The translations under genes were made by a program, and so were the position numbers. DNA of 64,000 nucleotides from Madurella fahalii. Its lineage: Eukaryota; Ascomycota; Sordariomycetes; Sordariales. The notes below the pieces were generated by a model. It was not told the DNA's origin. It made no database searches and worked only from the letters and a program-made list of their open reading frames with translations. The stretch spans positions 3,224,001 through 3,288,000 of the forward strand of contig CM056874.1 of assembly GCA_029876055.1 (NCBI GenBank), in the 5' to 3' direction. Shown piece by piece: positions 36,034 to 45,555 of this stretch; within the stretch, counting starts at the first letter, position 1; the number at the start of each line of letters is the position of its first letter.

Positions 36034-37362
36034 TTACATCCTCTGCCAGAAACTAGCCAACACTCTCGCTATCTCGTCCCCCTTGCTCATGACTAGCTCA
36101 TGCCCGCTATCGATCACGACCGCCTCGAACCCGTCCTCGCCCAAGACAGCCGTGGCATCATGGATCAACTCCTCCTTGACAATCACCGGATCCGTCGCCC
36201 CCAGCACCAAGAGTATCTTGCCTCCCCGGAGGCCCGGCATTTCATCTTCCGTGTCCTCCCATCCAACTCGTTCCCTCCTTTCGGCCAGTAATAGGCCCAA
36301 CGCGTACCAGTCCTCGTTCTGATCATAAATGGGCGCATACCGTATGCTGCTCACGAACGCCGGAATGAACCCCTCGTGGTGTCTCAACTGCCAGCCCATG
36401 ACCGACGACACCGTATGCCCTGGCCTTCGGGCCAACAAAAGCGCATTGTCAAACCCATCCCCACCATTAGCATCGCTATCCTTGTGCTCCTTCCTCTGAT
36501 ATCTCGCATGCGGCTGCTTTCCCTTGACATCTACCACCTCGGTAGCCATCTTTGTCTCCGTGACGGCGTCCCGCCTCCTCGGCGTGAGCCGCCTCCTTAT
36601 CAGCATCTGCAGCACCGGTTCAGGGAAGATGTCCGTCGAGTACAGCAGCCTGCTCTTCCAGCTGACGTGCTCGGACCGTATCAGTCCGCCACCCGCCACT
36701 ACCACTACAGATCGCACCATGTGCGGAAAGTGTCGGGCAAACGGCACCGCGATGCCGCCGCCGAGGGAGTAGCCGACAAGATGGAACCCGTCGGCTCCGG
36801 TCCATGGCAGGCGAGACGACGCTAGGACGAGGAGTATTTGCGTCGTGTACAGGCGTATGTCGTAGGGTATGTCCAGGGGCGTGTCCGAATATCCTCGCCC
36901 AAAGAAGTCAAAGAGCATGACCCGGTAGCCCTTGCTTACTAGCCCCTCGGCGAGGGTCCCCAGAGCTACACACGGCGTGCTGATGCCGTGCAGGAGAAGA
37001 ACTTTCTCGCCGGCTTCGGGACCCCATTCGAAGACCTTGATGCATCCGTAGGGAGTCTCAACGTCCCGACTGCCTGGTAACACATCTGGTGGGTAAGGAA
37101 GCGCGGCGATCTCGTCCTCGGAAAGATGCGGCAGATGGGTTTTTCTCGGGGATTTGATGCATCGCTTGTTTGGCCGCCTTTCCCGTGTGAACAGGGCAGC
37201 GACGAGGCCGGCCGAGACGCCGACAGCTCCCAGCGTAAGATAGAGACCGGCCCTTTCGGCCGAGGCGCGGAAGCTCAGTGTCCAGACCGGCATGAGACGG
37301 GGCAGAATTGTGTCTGGAGTAGCTAGAATGAGTTGAGAAGATCCCAGTAGCAACGCCTCCAA
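36034..37362 (-). CDS. Membrane-anchored alpha/beta hydrolase
   Basis: Predicted 442-aa hydrolase, single exon. A hydrophobic segment at about 39-57 (LYLTLGAVGVSAGLVAALF) followed by basic residues suggests an N-terminal membrane anchor with the enzyme domain on the cytosolic side. The alpha/beta-hydrolase core shows the oxyanion motif LLLHGIS (about 122-128), RVMLFDFFGRGYSD, the nucleophile elbow VGYSLGG with Ser199, an acid in GATDPV (Asp391) and the catalytic His in DSGHE (His421). The lid region (about 250-310) carries a Lys/Arg/Asp-rich insert. This resembles fungal epoxide-hydrolase/lipase-like ABHD proteins (serine nucleophile, so not an epoxide hydrolase proper). The start could be the ATG at 37293 (MPVWTL) instead of 37362. 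Substrate unknown. Confidence 0.82.
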   Translation of the reverse strand: MEALLLGSSQLILATPDTILPRLMPVWTLSFRASAERAGLYLTLGAVGVSAGLVAALFTRERRPNKRCIKSPRKTHLPHLSEDEIAALPYPPDVLPGSRDVETPYGCIKVFEWGPEAGEKVLLLHGISTPCVALGTLAEGLVSKGYRVMLFDFFGRGYSDTPLDIPYDIRLYTTQILLVLASSRLPWTGADGFHLVGYSLGGGIAVPFARHFPHMVRSVVVVAGGGLIRSEHVSWKSRLLYSTDIFPEPVLQMLIRRRLTPRRRDAVTETKMATEVVDVKGKQPHARYQRKEHKDSDANGGDGFDNALLLARRPGHTVSSVMGWQLRHHEGFIPAFVSSIRYAPIYDQNEDWYALGLLLAERRERVGWEDTEDEMPGLRGGKILLVLGATDPVIVKEELIHDATAVLGEDGFEAVVIDSGHELVMSKGDEIARVLASFWQRM

Positions 37363-37769
37363 CCGGCCTCACACCCGGGCCGAGTTGCACCGGTTCCTTT
37401 GCTGTGATTCGGCACGCGGGGAGAAACCGGGCAAGTGCAGACGATTGCCGAGTGCCGGGATTTAAATGCTGGATGCGACCGGAACAGGGTGCAGTGATGC
37501 GGGAAGCGGGCCGTCTTGGCATAGCCTTGGCCGATTGCACACAACTTCACCCCGGTTGTGTCGAGATGGGTTCTGATGTTGAGGAGTGACTGCCAGTAAG
37601 AAGGCTTCTCCCTCGAAGCGATTCCCAACCGTCTACTGGGACGCCTTGTTGACCGGATCGAAACCCTTGGCAAGACAGGCCGGGAATCTTCACGACCAAG
37701 CCTGAGATGGCCAGGGTGTGGCGGGGTAGTTTCATCCCCACCATCGTTGCGTACGCCGGGGAAACCCCA
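37363..37769. other. Spacer upstream of alpha/beta hydrolase
   Basis: 407 bp; contains the hydrolase promoter and the 3' end of the small hypothetical gene. Nothing else supported. Confidence 0.4.
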
Positions 37770-38123
37770 TCATTTCTCCCTCCGGTAGAGTTCCTTTAGT
37801 CTCGCGATTTGGCGTCGCACGATTCCCTTCTCCTTCTCCGCATTGGTGTCGGAGAGCTCAAGTGAGAAGGACGGGCGGCCCGAGCCGTTCATGTCCTTGA
37901 CCAGCTTCCGGGTCGGAAGCCGGTCCCCGGTCCAAGAGGAGCGGCTTTCAGCGGCGGTCAGCCATGGTCTCGAGAAATGGTCCCCAAGTGAGGATTTGGA
38001 TCGAGTCCGTCCGCTGGGCTCTTGCTGTGTCGGAGCAGCTGAGTCTAACAGCGACGAGTAAGCCGAGTGGTGATCTTGCGCAAGCTTGGCTGTAGAATGT
38101 CGGCTGCGGAAAAGTCTGGACAT
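37770..38123 (-). CDS. Small Ser/Arg-rich hypothetical protein
   Basis: A 117-aa uninterrupted frame starting at the ATG at 38123 (MSRLFRSRHSTAKLAQ); a second in-frame ATG lies nine codons upstream. The middle is Ser-rich and polar (SGRTRSKSSLGDHFSRPW, SRSSWTGDRLPTRKLV). The C-terminus is a basic helix with heptad-like pattern, KGIVRRQIARLKELYRREK. No signal peptide, membrane segment or known domain. The composition and the conserved-looking ends favour a real gene, but I do not recognise the family. Confidence 0.45.
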   Translation of the reverse strand: MSRLFRSRHSTAKLAQDHHSAYSSLLDSAAPTQQEPSGRTRSKSSLGDHFSRPWLTAAESRSSWTGDRLPTRKLVKDMNGSGRPSFSLELSDTNAEKEKGIVRRQIARLKELYRREK

Positions 38124-38722
38124 GGTGAGGACGGGACGCGGGCTGTACAAACAGAAGGAATAAATTTCCTGCCGATCAGCAGTTTTCTGAAGGGAGCAAG
38201 CTCTAAAAGGCCGGGCCGGAAGTCGACCCAGCCCCAGGCAGCTCTGGACCTAGCCAGATCAAAGGGGCCTTCCGCAAGCTAATCCTGCCTACGCAAGCCG
38301 TCTGTTGAGGGTTAGGGTTATTGAAAAAGGGCTTCTGCACCGACTCTTGTGTTCTGTTCCTCTCGTCTTTGACTACCAGGCTATTCTGATGAAATACAAT
38401 AGCAAGGCATATCTTTGTGCGCAGACGGGAACCAGCTGTGCTGGCACTGTCTGCTTCCTTCGAGAACTTGGACTCCCCGCGGCCCCAAAGTCGGTGGAAG
38501 AGATCCTTGAGCTGCGTGACAATCGTAGTCTGTGTAGATGTATTTTCTCGCCCTACTTGCGGACGTAGCAGGCTATGATACCCGGGAAGGAAGGCTCAGT
38601 CGGGAAACGCGCGTGCGAGTGTCGAACCGCATCGGTATATTTACAACCTCGGTATTATAAACATGCCACTCCCGCTGGAGCCGTGCTGACTACCCACCGC
38701 TTTTTTTTTCCGTGCTCTAACT
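38124..38722. other. Spacer between hypothetical gene and NDUFA2 gene
   Basis: 599 bp upstream of the small hypothetical gene and downstream of the NDUFA2 gene. A 9-T run lies at 38701-38709. An 87-codon chance ORF is not supported. Confidence 0.4.
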
Positions 38723-39182
38723 TCATGCGTCTTGTTTGACGAGCTGTGTGACGGCCTCCTCAATCTGCTTGTCCGAAAGACCTGCACCGAACCAGTTAGC
38801 CCCCGACTTACCAACCTGCTTTTGCCGGATCCTACCTTCTAATGTTTGGCTCTTCTCCTTGCCGAACTCTACTCCGCATGTCAGCGAATTAACACCGCAA
38901 GATTGCATCGACCAAGCCAAAGCTACTGACCATATCTCGCATAGACCTTGGGAAGAGTGCCTTGAGCTTCCCGCAACATGATGGGTATCGAAGGGTTGTT
39001 CTTCTTCATGATCGGGTAGGCTCGCGTGAGGAAGGACCTGCGCACCACATACTCATTAGCTTGAGAATCCCCATTGGGTTCAATGGCTATACACACCGGG
39101 TCGCGGAGCTGTGTTCGGCAGTCTGGCAAAAGAGGAACCGGAGCTCCTTCAGGCCCTTGGCGAAAGCATATCTGCCCGACAT
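38723..39182 (-). CDS. Complex I 10.5 kDa subunit (NDUFA2/B8)
   Basis: Predicted 95-aa accessory subunit of mitochondrial NADH:ubiquinone oxidoreductase, matrix arm, thioredoxin-like fold. Four small exons: complement(39097..39182, 38931..39037, 38836..38871, 38723..38781). The joined protein starts MSGRYAFAKGLKELRFLFCQTAEHSSATR, continues SFLTRAYPIMKKNNPSIPIMLREA and PKVYARY-VEFGKEKSQTLEG, and ends LSDKQIEEAVTQLVKQDA, matching the family throughout and in length. All introns have GT/AG ends (donors GTGTGT, GTCAGT, GTAGGA) and keep the frame; the 36-nt third exon is easily missed. It is divergent from the mitochondrial pyruvate carrier gene. Confidence 0.93.
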
Positions 39183-39816
39183 TTTGGGTCGTCTCTGCTG
39201 TCGACAGTTTCCAGGTGGAGAATTGGTGGCTCAATTGGTCGTCGTCGGCGACGTCGGCGGTCCGGGCCAAGCGAGGGACGTGAGCGGGCTTTGGCGACGA
39301 ACAACGATGAGGCTGGTGAAAATGGGGCTGGGGCTGAGGCTGCAGAAAGTCAAGTTATGCGATTGCGCGAAAACGACGCACGGGCCAGACATTTTCCCCC
39401 CGATTTCCCCAACAGGATTCACCGAGCGACCGGTCCAAGCGTCATCGAGTTTGCTTCCCATCGTCAGGGCAGAAGCGTCAATCCTTGTCGAGGAATTGCA
39501 GTATCTCCCTTTTGGCGCGCTCGATAATCGGGGCACGAAGTGCACTCCTCTCCACTCCTTGTATGCATTCCGCTGCGTCCGGCTGGGTGGTTTCTCAACT
39601 GACGCACTCTGCCGCAGTCTTCAAAACCTAGTCCAATTGACGGCATCATTGGCCGTCCGACAACCGGAGTCCGTCTAGGGAGAACTGATCGCCACGACCG
39701 CCGAATTCTTACAAAGTCCGGCCGCCACAACACCAGCGCACTCTCGACTCGTCGCCGCAGGCCTGTCCGTCGCAACACCCTGTCAGACCAAAAAGGAAGA
39801 AATCAAGCCAACAGCC
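39183..39816. promoter_or_regulatory. Shared upstream region of NDUFA2 and MPC2 genes
   Basis: A 634-bp head-to-head region between two genes for mitochondrial inner-membrane functions, so co-regulation is plausible. No TATA box seen; inference from orientation only. Confidence 0.5.
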
Positions 39817-40429
39817 ATGTCGCCGACAAGCAACTTCTTCCGCGCCGCCCGCCCGGCCTTCCGCGCCCGCCAATTCTTCCGTCCCAAGCAGAGCCGCTTC
39901 CAAAGCACGGCAGCGGGTGCCGAGGGCCAGTCCTGGGCCAAGCGCATGTGGGACAGTCCCGTGGGCCTCAAGACGGTGCACTTCTGGTAGGTACTCATCC
40001 CTTCCCTGGCGTAGGAAACCTACACCGTTCTGGCACTTGTGCGTCTTCCGGATTGGTACTAACGACAAATGTGCAGGGCCCCCGTCATGAAGTGGGCGCT
40101 CGTCCTCGCGGGCGTCTCCGACTTTGCGCGCCCGGCCGAGAAGCTCTCGCTGACGCAGAACGGAGCGCTGACTGCTACCGGCCTGATCTGGACGCGGTGG
40201 TGCTTAATCATCAAGCCCAAGAACTATCTGTACGCCTCTTCCACATTTGTTCCAAAAGGTTTGGGCCACGAACTGACATTCATAACTCAGCCTCGCGGCC
40301 GTTAACTTCTTCCTCGGCATGGTCGGCATCGTCCAGATCACCCGCATCGGCCTCTACCACCAGTCGCAGAAGAAGTCGCTTGCGGCCAATCCCGTCGAAG
40401 AGGCCAAGGAGGCGGTCAAATCCGCATGA
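39817..40429 (+). CDS. mpc2: Mitochondrial pyruvate carrier subunit 2
   Basis: Predicted 153-aa inner-membrane protein that forms the pyruvate carrier with MPC1. Exons are 39817..39986, 40077..40229 and 40291..40429; the introns have GTAGGT and GTACGC donors. The N-terminus is a mitochondrial presequence rich in Arg, Phe, Ala (MSPTSNFFRAARPAFRARQFF). The MPC domain follows: WDSPVGLKTVHFWAPVMKWALVLAGVSDFARPAEKLSLTQNGALTATGLIWTRWC, with the family's hydrophobic helices and the NYLLAAVNFFLGMVGIVQITRI helix. Fungal Mpc2/Mpc3 length matches. The C-terminal tail is polar. The neighbour divergent gene encodes a complex I subunit. Confidence 0.95.
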
Positions 40430-41114
40430 TCATGGTTCGGGGGATAAGGAGACGGATGACGGAAGGGAGAGTTGAAGGAAAGCGGAGAGCATCCTATACA
40501 GCAACGACTTTCGGGTTCATATAGAGTGAGAAGACGTTCTCGAGCCGAAAAAGAGGGACCCCCGGGATGAGCGGTGGAAGGTATCGGGTTCAGACCGGAA
40601 TGCCGGTTGTACATGGGGATGACGCAAGCCGGTTTTGGATTGTATGCGGGATGTACCAAAAGCAAGCCTGGATTCGTTATAAATAGTGAGTTCAACAACC
40701 CGGTGGACAGTTGCCTACTCGATTCAGTACGGCGTACAAGGGGAATGGGAGGCGATTGCGAGGCGGGGATACGGGAGTTCAAGATTATAGAAGAAATTCT
40801 ACCCGTTTTACATGATCCAATGAGGCAAGGGATAGTCCCGGACACGAGACGAGTTGACTCTTGGGTGACACATGACGAGCAGGAAACTAAAGTGACTTAG
40901 TCTCTGATGTCTATATGCCAGTATATATCCCCCTTTCGACTATAAGGGCATCGATTTAACATGTAAATTGACAGAATACTCGCTCCCGAAAACGCCACGC
41001 AGGCCGCCGCTCAAATAACCGTCTAGCTATTGTCGGAAAAAAGGAAAAAAAAAAGAAAAAAAAAGACCCAATTGGGAACCACACATGCTCGCTAGTATAG
41101 CAAAACGCACCAAC
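40430..41114. other. Convergent 3' intergenic spacer with A-rich tract
   Basis: 685 bp between the stops of mpc2 and the pantothenate kinase gene. An A-rich stretch lies at 41037-41067. A 163-codon antisense ORF at 40354-40845 overlaps mpc2 and is not supported. Confidence 0.5.
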
Positions 41115-42910
41115 TCACTCAACCGCCTCTACAACCGCGGCGGCCGTGGGGGGAGTTGTAGCAGCAGCAGCCGCCGCCGCCGCCTCCCTTGTCCTCGCCC
41201 TCATCCTCATCTCCATGGCCGCCTCCTCAAAGCTGCCTCTCCGGCCCCAGTTCCGGGGCTGCCGCTTGAGGAAGGCGCCCACGGCGCCCAGGTAGCCCTC
41301 GTGGCGCAGAAAGAAGGCCTGCTTTGCGCCCTTGCTCCAGAACTTGATGGCGTAGCTGAGCGTGTTCATCGTCTGCGGATGACCGCGGATGAATGAGCCG
41401 CCAAAGTATATGTGTGACAGCCCGTGGATCTGGCTCTGCAGGTAGGCGATCTGGCCGATGTTATTGGATATGGCGTAGAGCAGGGATACCGAGATGTCGG
41501 CGGGGGAGAAAGGGGACGACTTGTCGTCGTCGCCGCCGTCCGGCTGCTGTTGAGGTTCTTGTTGGTGGTGATGGTGGTTGTGGTTGTGATGGTGTTGGTG
41601 TTCGTGCTGGCGGTGGTGGTCCACGTGCCGCAGCCCGCCGCTATCCTCGGCTTCGCTTTCGGCTTGTCGCTTCTTGCGGAAGACTTTGCCGAATGAGCTG
41701 GCGATGGTCGTACTCTTGAGCCCAATCTTGCCATAATCAGTGCCGTAGATGTCGCCCACGAGCATGTCCACCTTGCTGTTGTCCCCCTGTGAGGCGAGCT
41801 CCAACATCTCGTCAAACGTGCGCGCGCCTGTCAGCAGGCTGAGCAGGCCCCATAGGGTACCGCCTCCGAGTGATGTACCGCCCACACGCTGGTACTCGCG
41901 CGGACCGGACACCTTGAGGAAGGACACTCCTGAGCCAATGTTGACGAGAAGGTATGGGTAGACGTTGTCCGAAGGACCAACGAACTCCATTGGGTCCGTC
42001 TCGGAGTAGGTGAAGACTTCGCGGGGTATCTCGGTGATGAAGAAGTCGAGACCTACATGTGCACACTCAGCATGCTGGCCCCGCAAAACCTAGCCGTGAA
42101 GATGCAGCCCTTACCGATAATTAAGCACTCCATCTCATCCTCCCGCAACACATCGACGCCAAGCACGTCGCGGATCTTGTCGTAGTACTTGTAGGCGCCG
42201 CCACCCGTAGCCATCACACACAGCTCGGTGCCGGGTGGGCTAGACGAGCCATTGCCGCCGCCGTTCAGCCGCAGATGCTTCTGCTTGAGGCTGCGCATAA
42301 ACTCCAGACACTCGTCGATGTGGTCCGTCTCAAAGCTAAGGAAATTGAGCCGCCCCCCGGGCTCGGTCGAATGCGCCTCGCGCGAGAAGTAGACAAGCTT
42401 GGCAAGGGAGCCGCCAATCTGCGATAGGCAAGCGTGTCAGCCCAGCTCTGCTGCATTGGGATTCCAAGCATAATGACATCATCGCAGGAGCAGGAGCAGC
42501 ACCACTACCGCCGGAACTGACGCTAGGGGACAAAAGGTGAGCGGCTCTCTTACATCGATGGCGATATGGCTCACCACGGCGGTGTGATTTGGCAGCCGGA
42601 TGTCCTTAGTATCGTGGTGGCCAGGCGACCCGCTGCGGCCATTGGAGCTTGTGGGGGTTGCGCTATCCTGGTCGACGATGAAGGCGCCCTTGACATTGAT
42701 GCGAACCGAACCCGGATGGCTGAGCGTCTCGTCAATCTCAGCCGGGCCCGTCGCCGTTCGGGGGCGGCCGTTGGCCGCGGCGGCGGTCGAAGTGGAGACG
42801 GAAGGCCGTTGCTGGTGTTGCCTTGATTGCTGGTGCTCTCGGGCCTCCTCGGCCGGCAGCGGCTGCTGCTGGCGCTTCGGAGGGTCGGCTTGGTAGATAT
42901 CGTTCGGCAT
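41115..42910 (-). CDS. Pantothenate kinase (type II, Cab1-like)
   Basis: Predicted 532-aa enzyme that phosphorylates pantothenate with ATP, the first and regulated step of coenzyme A synthesis. Exons are complement(42554..42910, 42115..42418, 41115..42052). The ASKHA-type fold shows IAIDIGGSLAKLVYF (phosphate 1 motif, across intron 1), VMATGGGAYKYYD, LVNIGSGVSFLKV (phosphate 2 motif) and GGTSLGGGTLWGLLSLL. The C-terminus has SHIYFGGSFIRGH and FLRHEGYLGAVGAFL. The N-terminal 110 residues are Gln/Ser/Pro-rich and poorly conserved. A His-rich insert (about 363-383, followed by Gln-rich residues to 390) sits between the two halves of the kinase domain, and the C-terminus ends in an Ala run. The start is the ATG at 42910 (MPNDIYQADPP), the first one available in this frame. 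Confidence 0.93.
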
Positions 42911-43927
42911 CGTCCAGTTCTGTTTCGGGTTCAATTGCCTAGGCCACGGACGATCACGGCCGAGTGATTCAGGGAGGCTTCTTTGGCACGGCCATTGAAG
43001 GTATTTTTTTCGCGCTCAAGTCACCGAGTGCGGTGAACGCTTATAAAGTCGGGAATGCTCAGAATTACATTGTAGAACTCATCCCGCCGAGTTTCTGGAG
43101 CTGCGACCCCGTCCGAACGACAGGAAACGGCCTTATCGATAAGATTTGCCCCTTTGCGACCGGCAAACCACCCATTTGCCCGAGGCATCGCCCCAAAGGG
43201 GGAAGAGCAAGCTGAAAGCTGATTCGGCTTCGCAGGGAGTGGCCTCTTGTCACCTTCCAGTTTGCCTGTTTCCCAGGCCTGCAGCCGACACCATCAACTG
43301 GGTCGCCCTGCGACCTGTTTAACTACGCCACACCGGTCGCCCGACGCGAGACCGTTGGATGCGTCGTCCATTTCATCCCTTCAAGTTCATTAATGGTTGA
43401 TGCCACCAAATGAGATGTGAAAGTAAGCGCTCCCTTTCCGAGGCAACTAGCCACCCTGGGATTGAGATCTGGGCGCTTCCCCAGCCCTTGATCTCAGTAG
43501 TGGGCCGGTCCTACAACTGCCAAGTTCGCTAACTTCCACCGTTAACCTCCTAAGTGCAAATGCTTCGTTAGCATCATGAACAAGTTTAGATGTTCCCGCC
43601 GGCAATTGCGGGAAGAGAGGAGTCTGAATATAATTACGGCTGCCAGCCATGGCCGCCTGGCGGCTGTTTTCTACAGCTGTGGCCACTTCCGGTCTTGCAG
43701 GTGCAGACTAGCCTCTTACGTAGTGTAGCACTGAGCGGGGGGGAAGGGGGGAGGAAGTGTTGATTCAACAACCTTACCTCCGCCTATATTCGTCGCCACT
43801 TGAACTCCATGTCCCGCCATCTACATCTCAAAAAAAACCACTAACCTACGCTACCCGGATGTCTATTACTAGTTGCCAGCCATGGCGTCCTCGTTGCCAC
43901 GAGGAAATCGAGCACCTCTGACATACG
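42911..43927. other. Divergent upstream region, about 1 kb
   Basis: Contains the promoters of the pantothenate kinase gene and of the gene starting at 43928. No supported ORF; a G-rich run lies at 43735-43753. Confidence 0.4.
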
Positions 43928-44698
43928 ATGAAATGGGGAAAGGTCCTTTTCCCAATCAACAAGAGCAACAGCCTAGCGCGTGCCTCCAAGAAGTCAGTTC
44001 CCCGGCTAACCAAGTCAGCAGCGCTAGACCTTTTGGACGCGGAGATCGCCAAGAGCGAGCTGCTCATGAGTGTCGCCCCCATCAGGTTCATTTCAGTAGG
44101 CGGGGCCCTGGCTGTCCGGGTGTGCTTCAACCGCGAGGCTTCTTACGACATCGACTGCATGCTGGACCCCAATATCACGCGAGCAGCCGATTATCTGGAA
44201 GAGTTCATGGCTGCCATAGCAAGGGTTACCGTCAAGGGCGGTTACGTGCCGGACTGGCTTAACCGACAGGTGGAGCTGTTCGTTTGTAAGGAGCAGCGCT
44301 CGCGCCTTTTCCTCGAATCCGTGCAACAGGGTATCAAGGTCTATGAGGGAACGAACCTCGTCATCTACGCTGGCCGCTTAAGTTGGGCGCTGGAGCGTAA
44401 AATCCGACGCGTTGCGCATTCCCGTGACCGTCGCAGACACAAAGATGTCGATGTCTCGGACGCTGCCGCTCTCGTTCGGCTGATTAAGCCCCAGGACGGG
44501 CCGCCCATGAGCTTCCAGTACATCCGAGAACTAAACCTCAACGGATTTGACGTACCGCCCACGGACGAAGCAATCCGGGAAGTCGCCGACTACTACGCGC
44601 AGAAGTATAGAGAGGTGGGCATCGCAGACATGGTGTGGGACGCAGATGTTGGCAAATGGAAATATCGAGACCTTCAAAATGAGTGGGTCTGGTGCTGA
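43928..44698 (+). CDS. Fungal conserved protein, nucleotidyltransferase-like
   Basis: An intact 256-aa frame from the ATG at 43928 (MKWGKVLFPINKSNS); a stop lies directly upstream in frame. The segment IRFISVGGALAVRVCFNREASYDIDCMLDP has the spacing of the GG...DxD motif of nucleotidyltransferase-fold domains (as in AbiEii/MNT-type proteins), which is the only functional hint. Further blocks are DWLNRQVELFVCKEQRSRLFLESVQQGI, LVIYAGRLSWALERKIRRVAHSRDRRRHKDVDVSDAAALVRL and FNGFDVPPTDEA-like FDVPPTDEAIREVADYYAQKY. It looks like a widespread ascomycete family of unknown function. Whether it transfers nucleotides is not shown. It converges with the gene at 44797-45555, with only 98 bp between stops. 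Confidence 0.75.
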   Translation: MKWGKVLFPINKSNSLARASKKSVPRLTKSAALDLLDAEIAKSELLMSVAPIRFISVGGALAVRVCFNREASYDIDCMLDPNITRAADYLEEFMAAIARVTVKGGYVPDWLNRQVELFVCKEQRSRLFLESVQQGIKVYEGTNLVIYAGRLSWALERKIRRVAHSRDRRRHKDVDVSDAAALVRLIKPQDGPPMSFQYIRELNLNGFDVPPTDEAIREVADYYAQKYREVGIADMVWDADVGKWKYRDLQNEWVWC

Positions 44699-44796
44699 AC
44701 AGGATGGGGACCTCTTCCAGCTAGCGATGCAACATTTGCAACAGATACATTAGTACGTTGCGCCCTACAAACTTCTCAAGATTTTACGGCAGCTCA

Positions 44797-45555
44797 TCAC
44801 ACCGTGTAGAACCAGCCTGTCGACATATATATGTTGCGACGGTGGAGTGGACTGTCGAAATACCTGTCCTCCTCCGGGTGTATGAGGAGCTTTTCCTTCA
44901 GAGGCGGCACCTTGGCAGTCCACGGCGGGCAGACCTCGGGCACGAAGGGCGGAGGGTCCTCGTAGCGATGCATCATGGGCGACTCATCTCGGCGCATGCC
45001 CAACTCCAGGCGCCATGTGAAGGACTCGACCAAGACCTCGGCCAACGACGCCATGACAGCGTACTGCTCCGGGTCCTGGCACTCGGGGTCTGGTATGTTG
45101 ACGGTGGCCCAGCGCGACGACGATTGGCGCCAAAAATACTCCGTCTCGTACGTGATCATGTGCCCGTCGGCAGCACAAAATGCCTCGTAAAGGCGATAGA
45201 AGGATCGTTGCGGCGTGTCACGCGCCCGCCACAGCGGCATAGAACGGAGGTAGATGAGGTCGCGCACTTGGCAGCTGACTCTGTCGGGGTCGGCCATAAT
45301 CTCCCGCGGCGGCGGCGGGAGCACGGCGGGAAAAAACCATGTCGGGAAAGGCCAGAGGAGACGCAAGACAAAGAGGTAAGGGTTCGGTTCCGGCGGGTGC
45401 CTGAGGGACCGGGCATGGCGCAACGCATCCCGGAGATATAGACCGGTCCGCGTGGGCAGGAGACGGCGCCTCCACTTGACGAGAGGCCACCGATACTTGA
45501 GGGGTAAATAGCGGAAGTTCCAGAAGTAGTTGAAGATTTCTTCGAGCCGTTGCAT
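44797..45555 (-). CDS. Conserved fungal hypothetical protein
   Basis: An intact 252-aa frame starting at MQRLEEIFNYFWNFRYLPLKYRWPLVKWRRRLLP (ATG at 45555); the frame is open further upstream to 45630 but that part looks random. The protein is rich in Trp, Tyr, Arg and Pro. Recognisable blocks are FYRLYEAFCAADGH, ATVNIPDPECQDPEQYAVMASLAEVLVESFTWRLELGMRRDESPMMHRY and the C-terminal HPEEDRYFDSPLHRRN. One stretch, FPTWFFPAVLPPPP, is hydrophobic but too short and Pro-rich for a clear membrane helix. I do not recognise a domain. Codon usage and length support a real gene. Confidence 0.6.
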   Translation of the reverse strand: MQRLEEIFNYFWNFRYLPLKYRWPLVKWRRRLLPTRTGLYLRDALRHARSLRHPPEPNPYLFVLRLLWPFPTWFFPAVLPPPPREIMADPDRVSCQVRDLIYLRSMPLWRARDTPQRSFYRLYEAFCAADGHMITYETEYFWRQSSSRWATVNIPDPECQDPEQYAVMASLAEVLVESFTWRLELGMRRDESPMMHRYEDPPPFVPEVCPPWTAKVPPLKEKLLIHPEEDRYFDSPLHRRNIYMSTGWFYTV

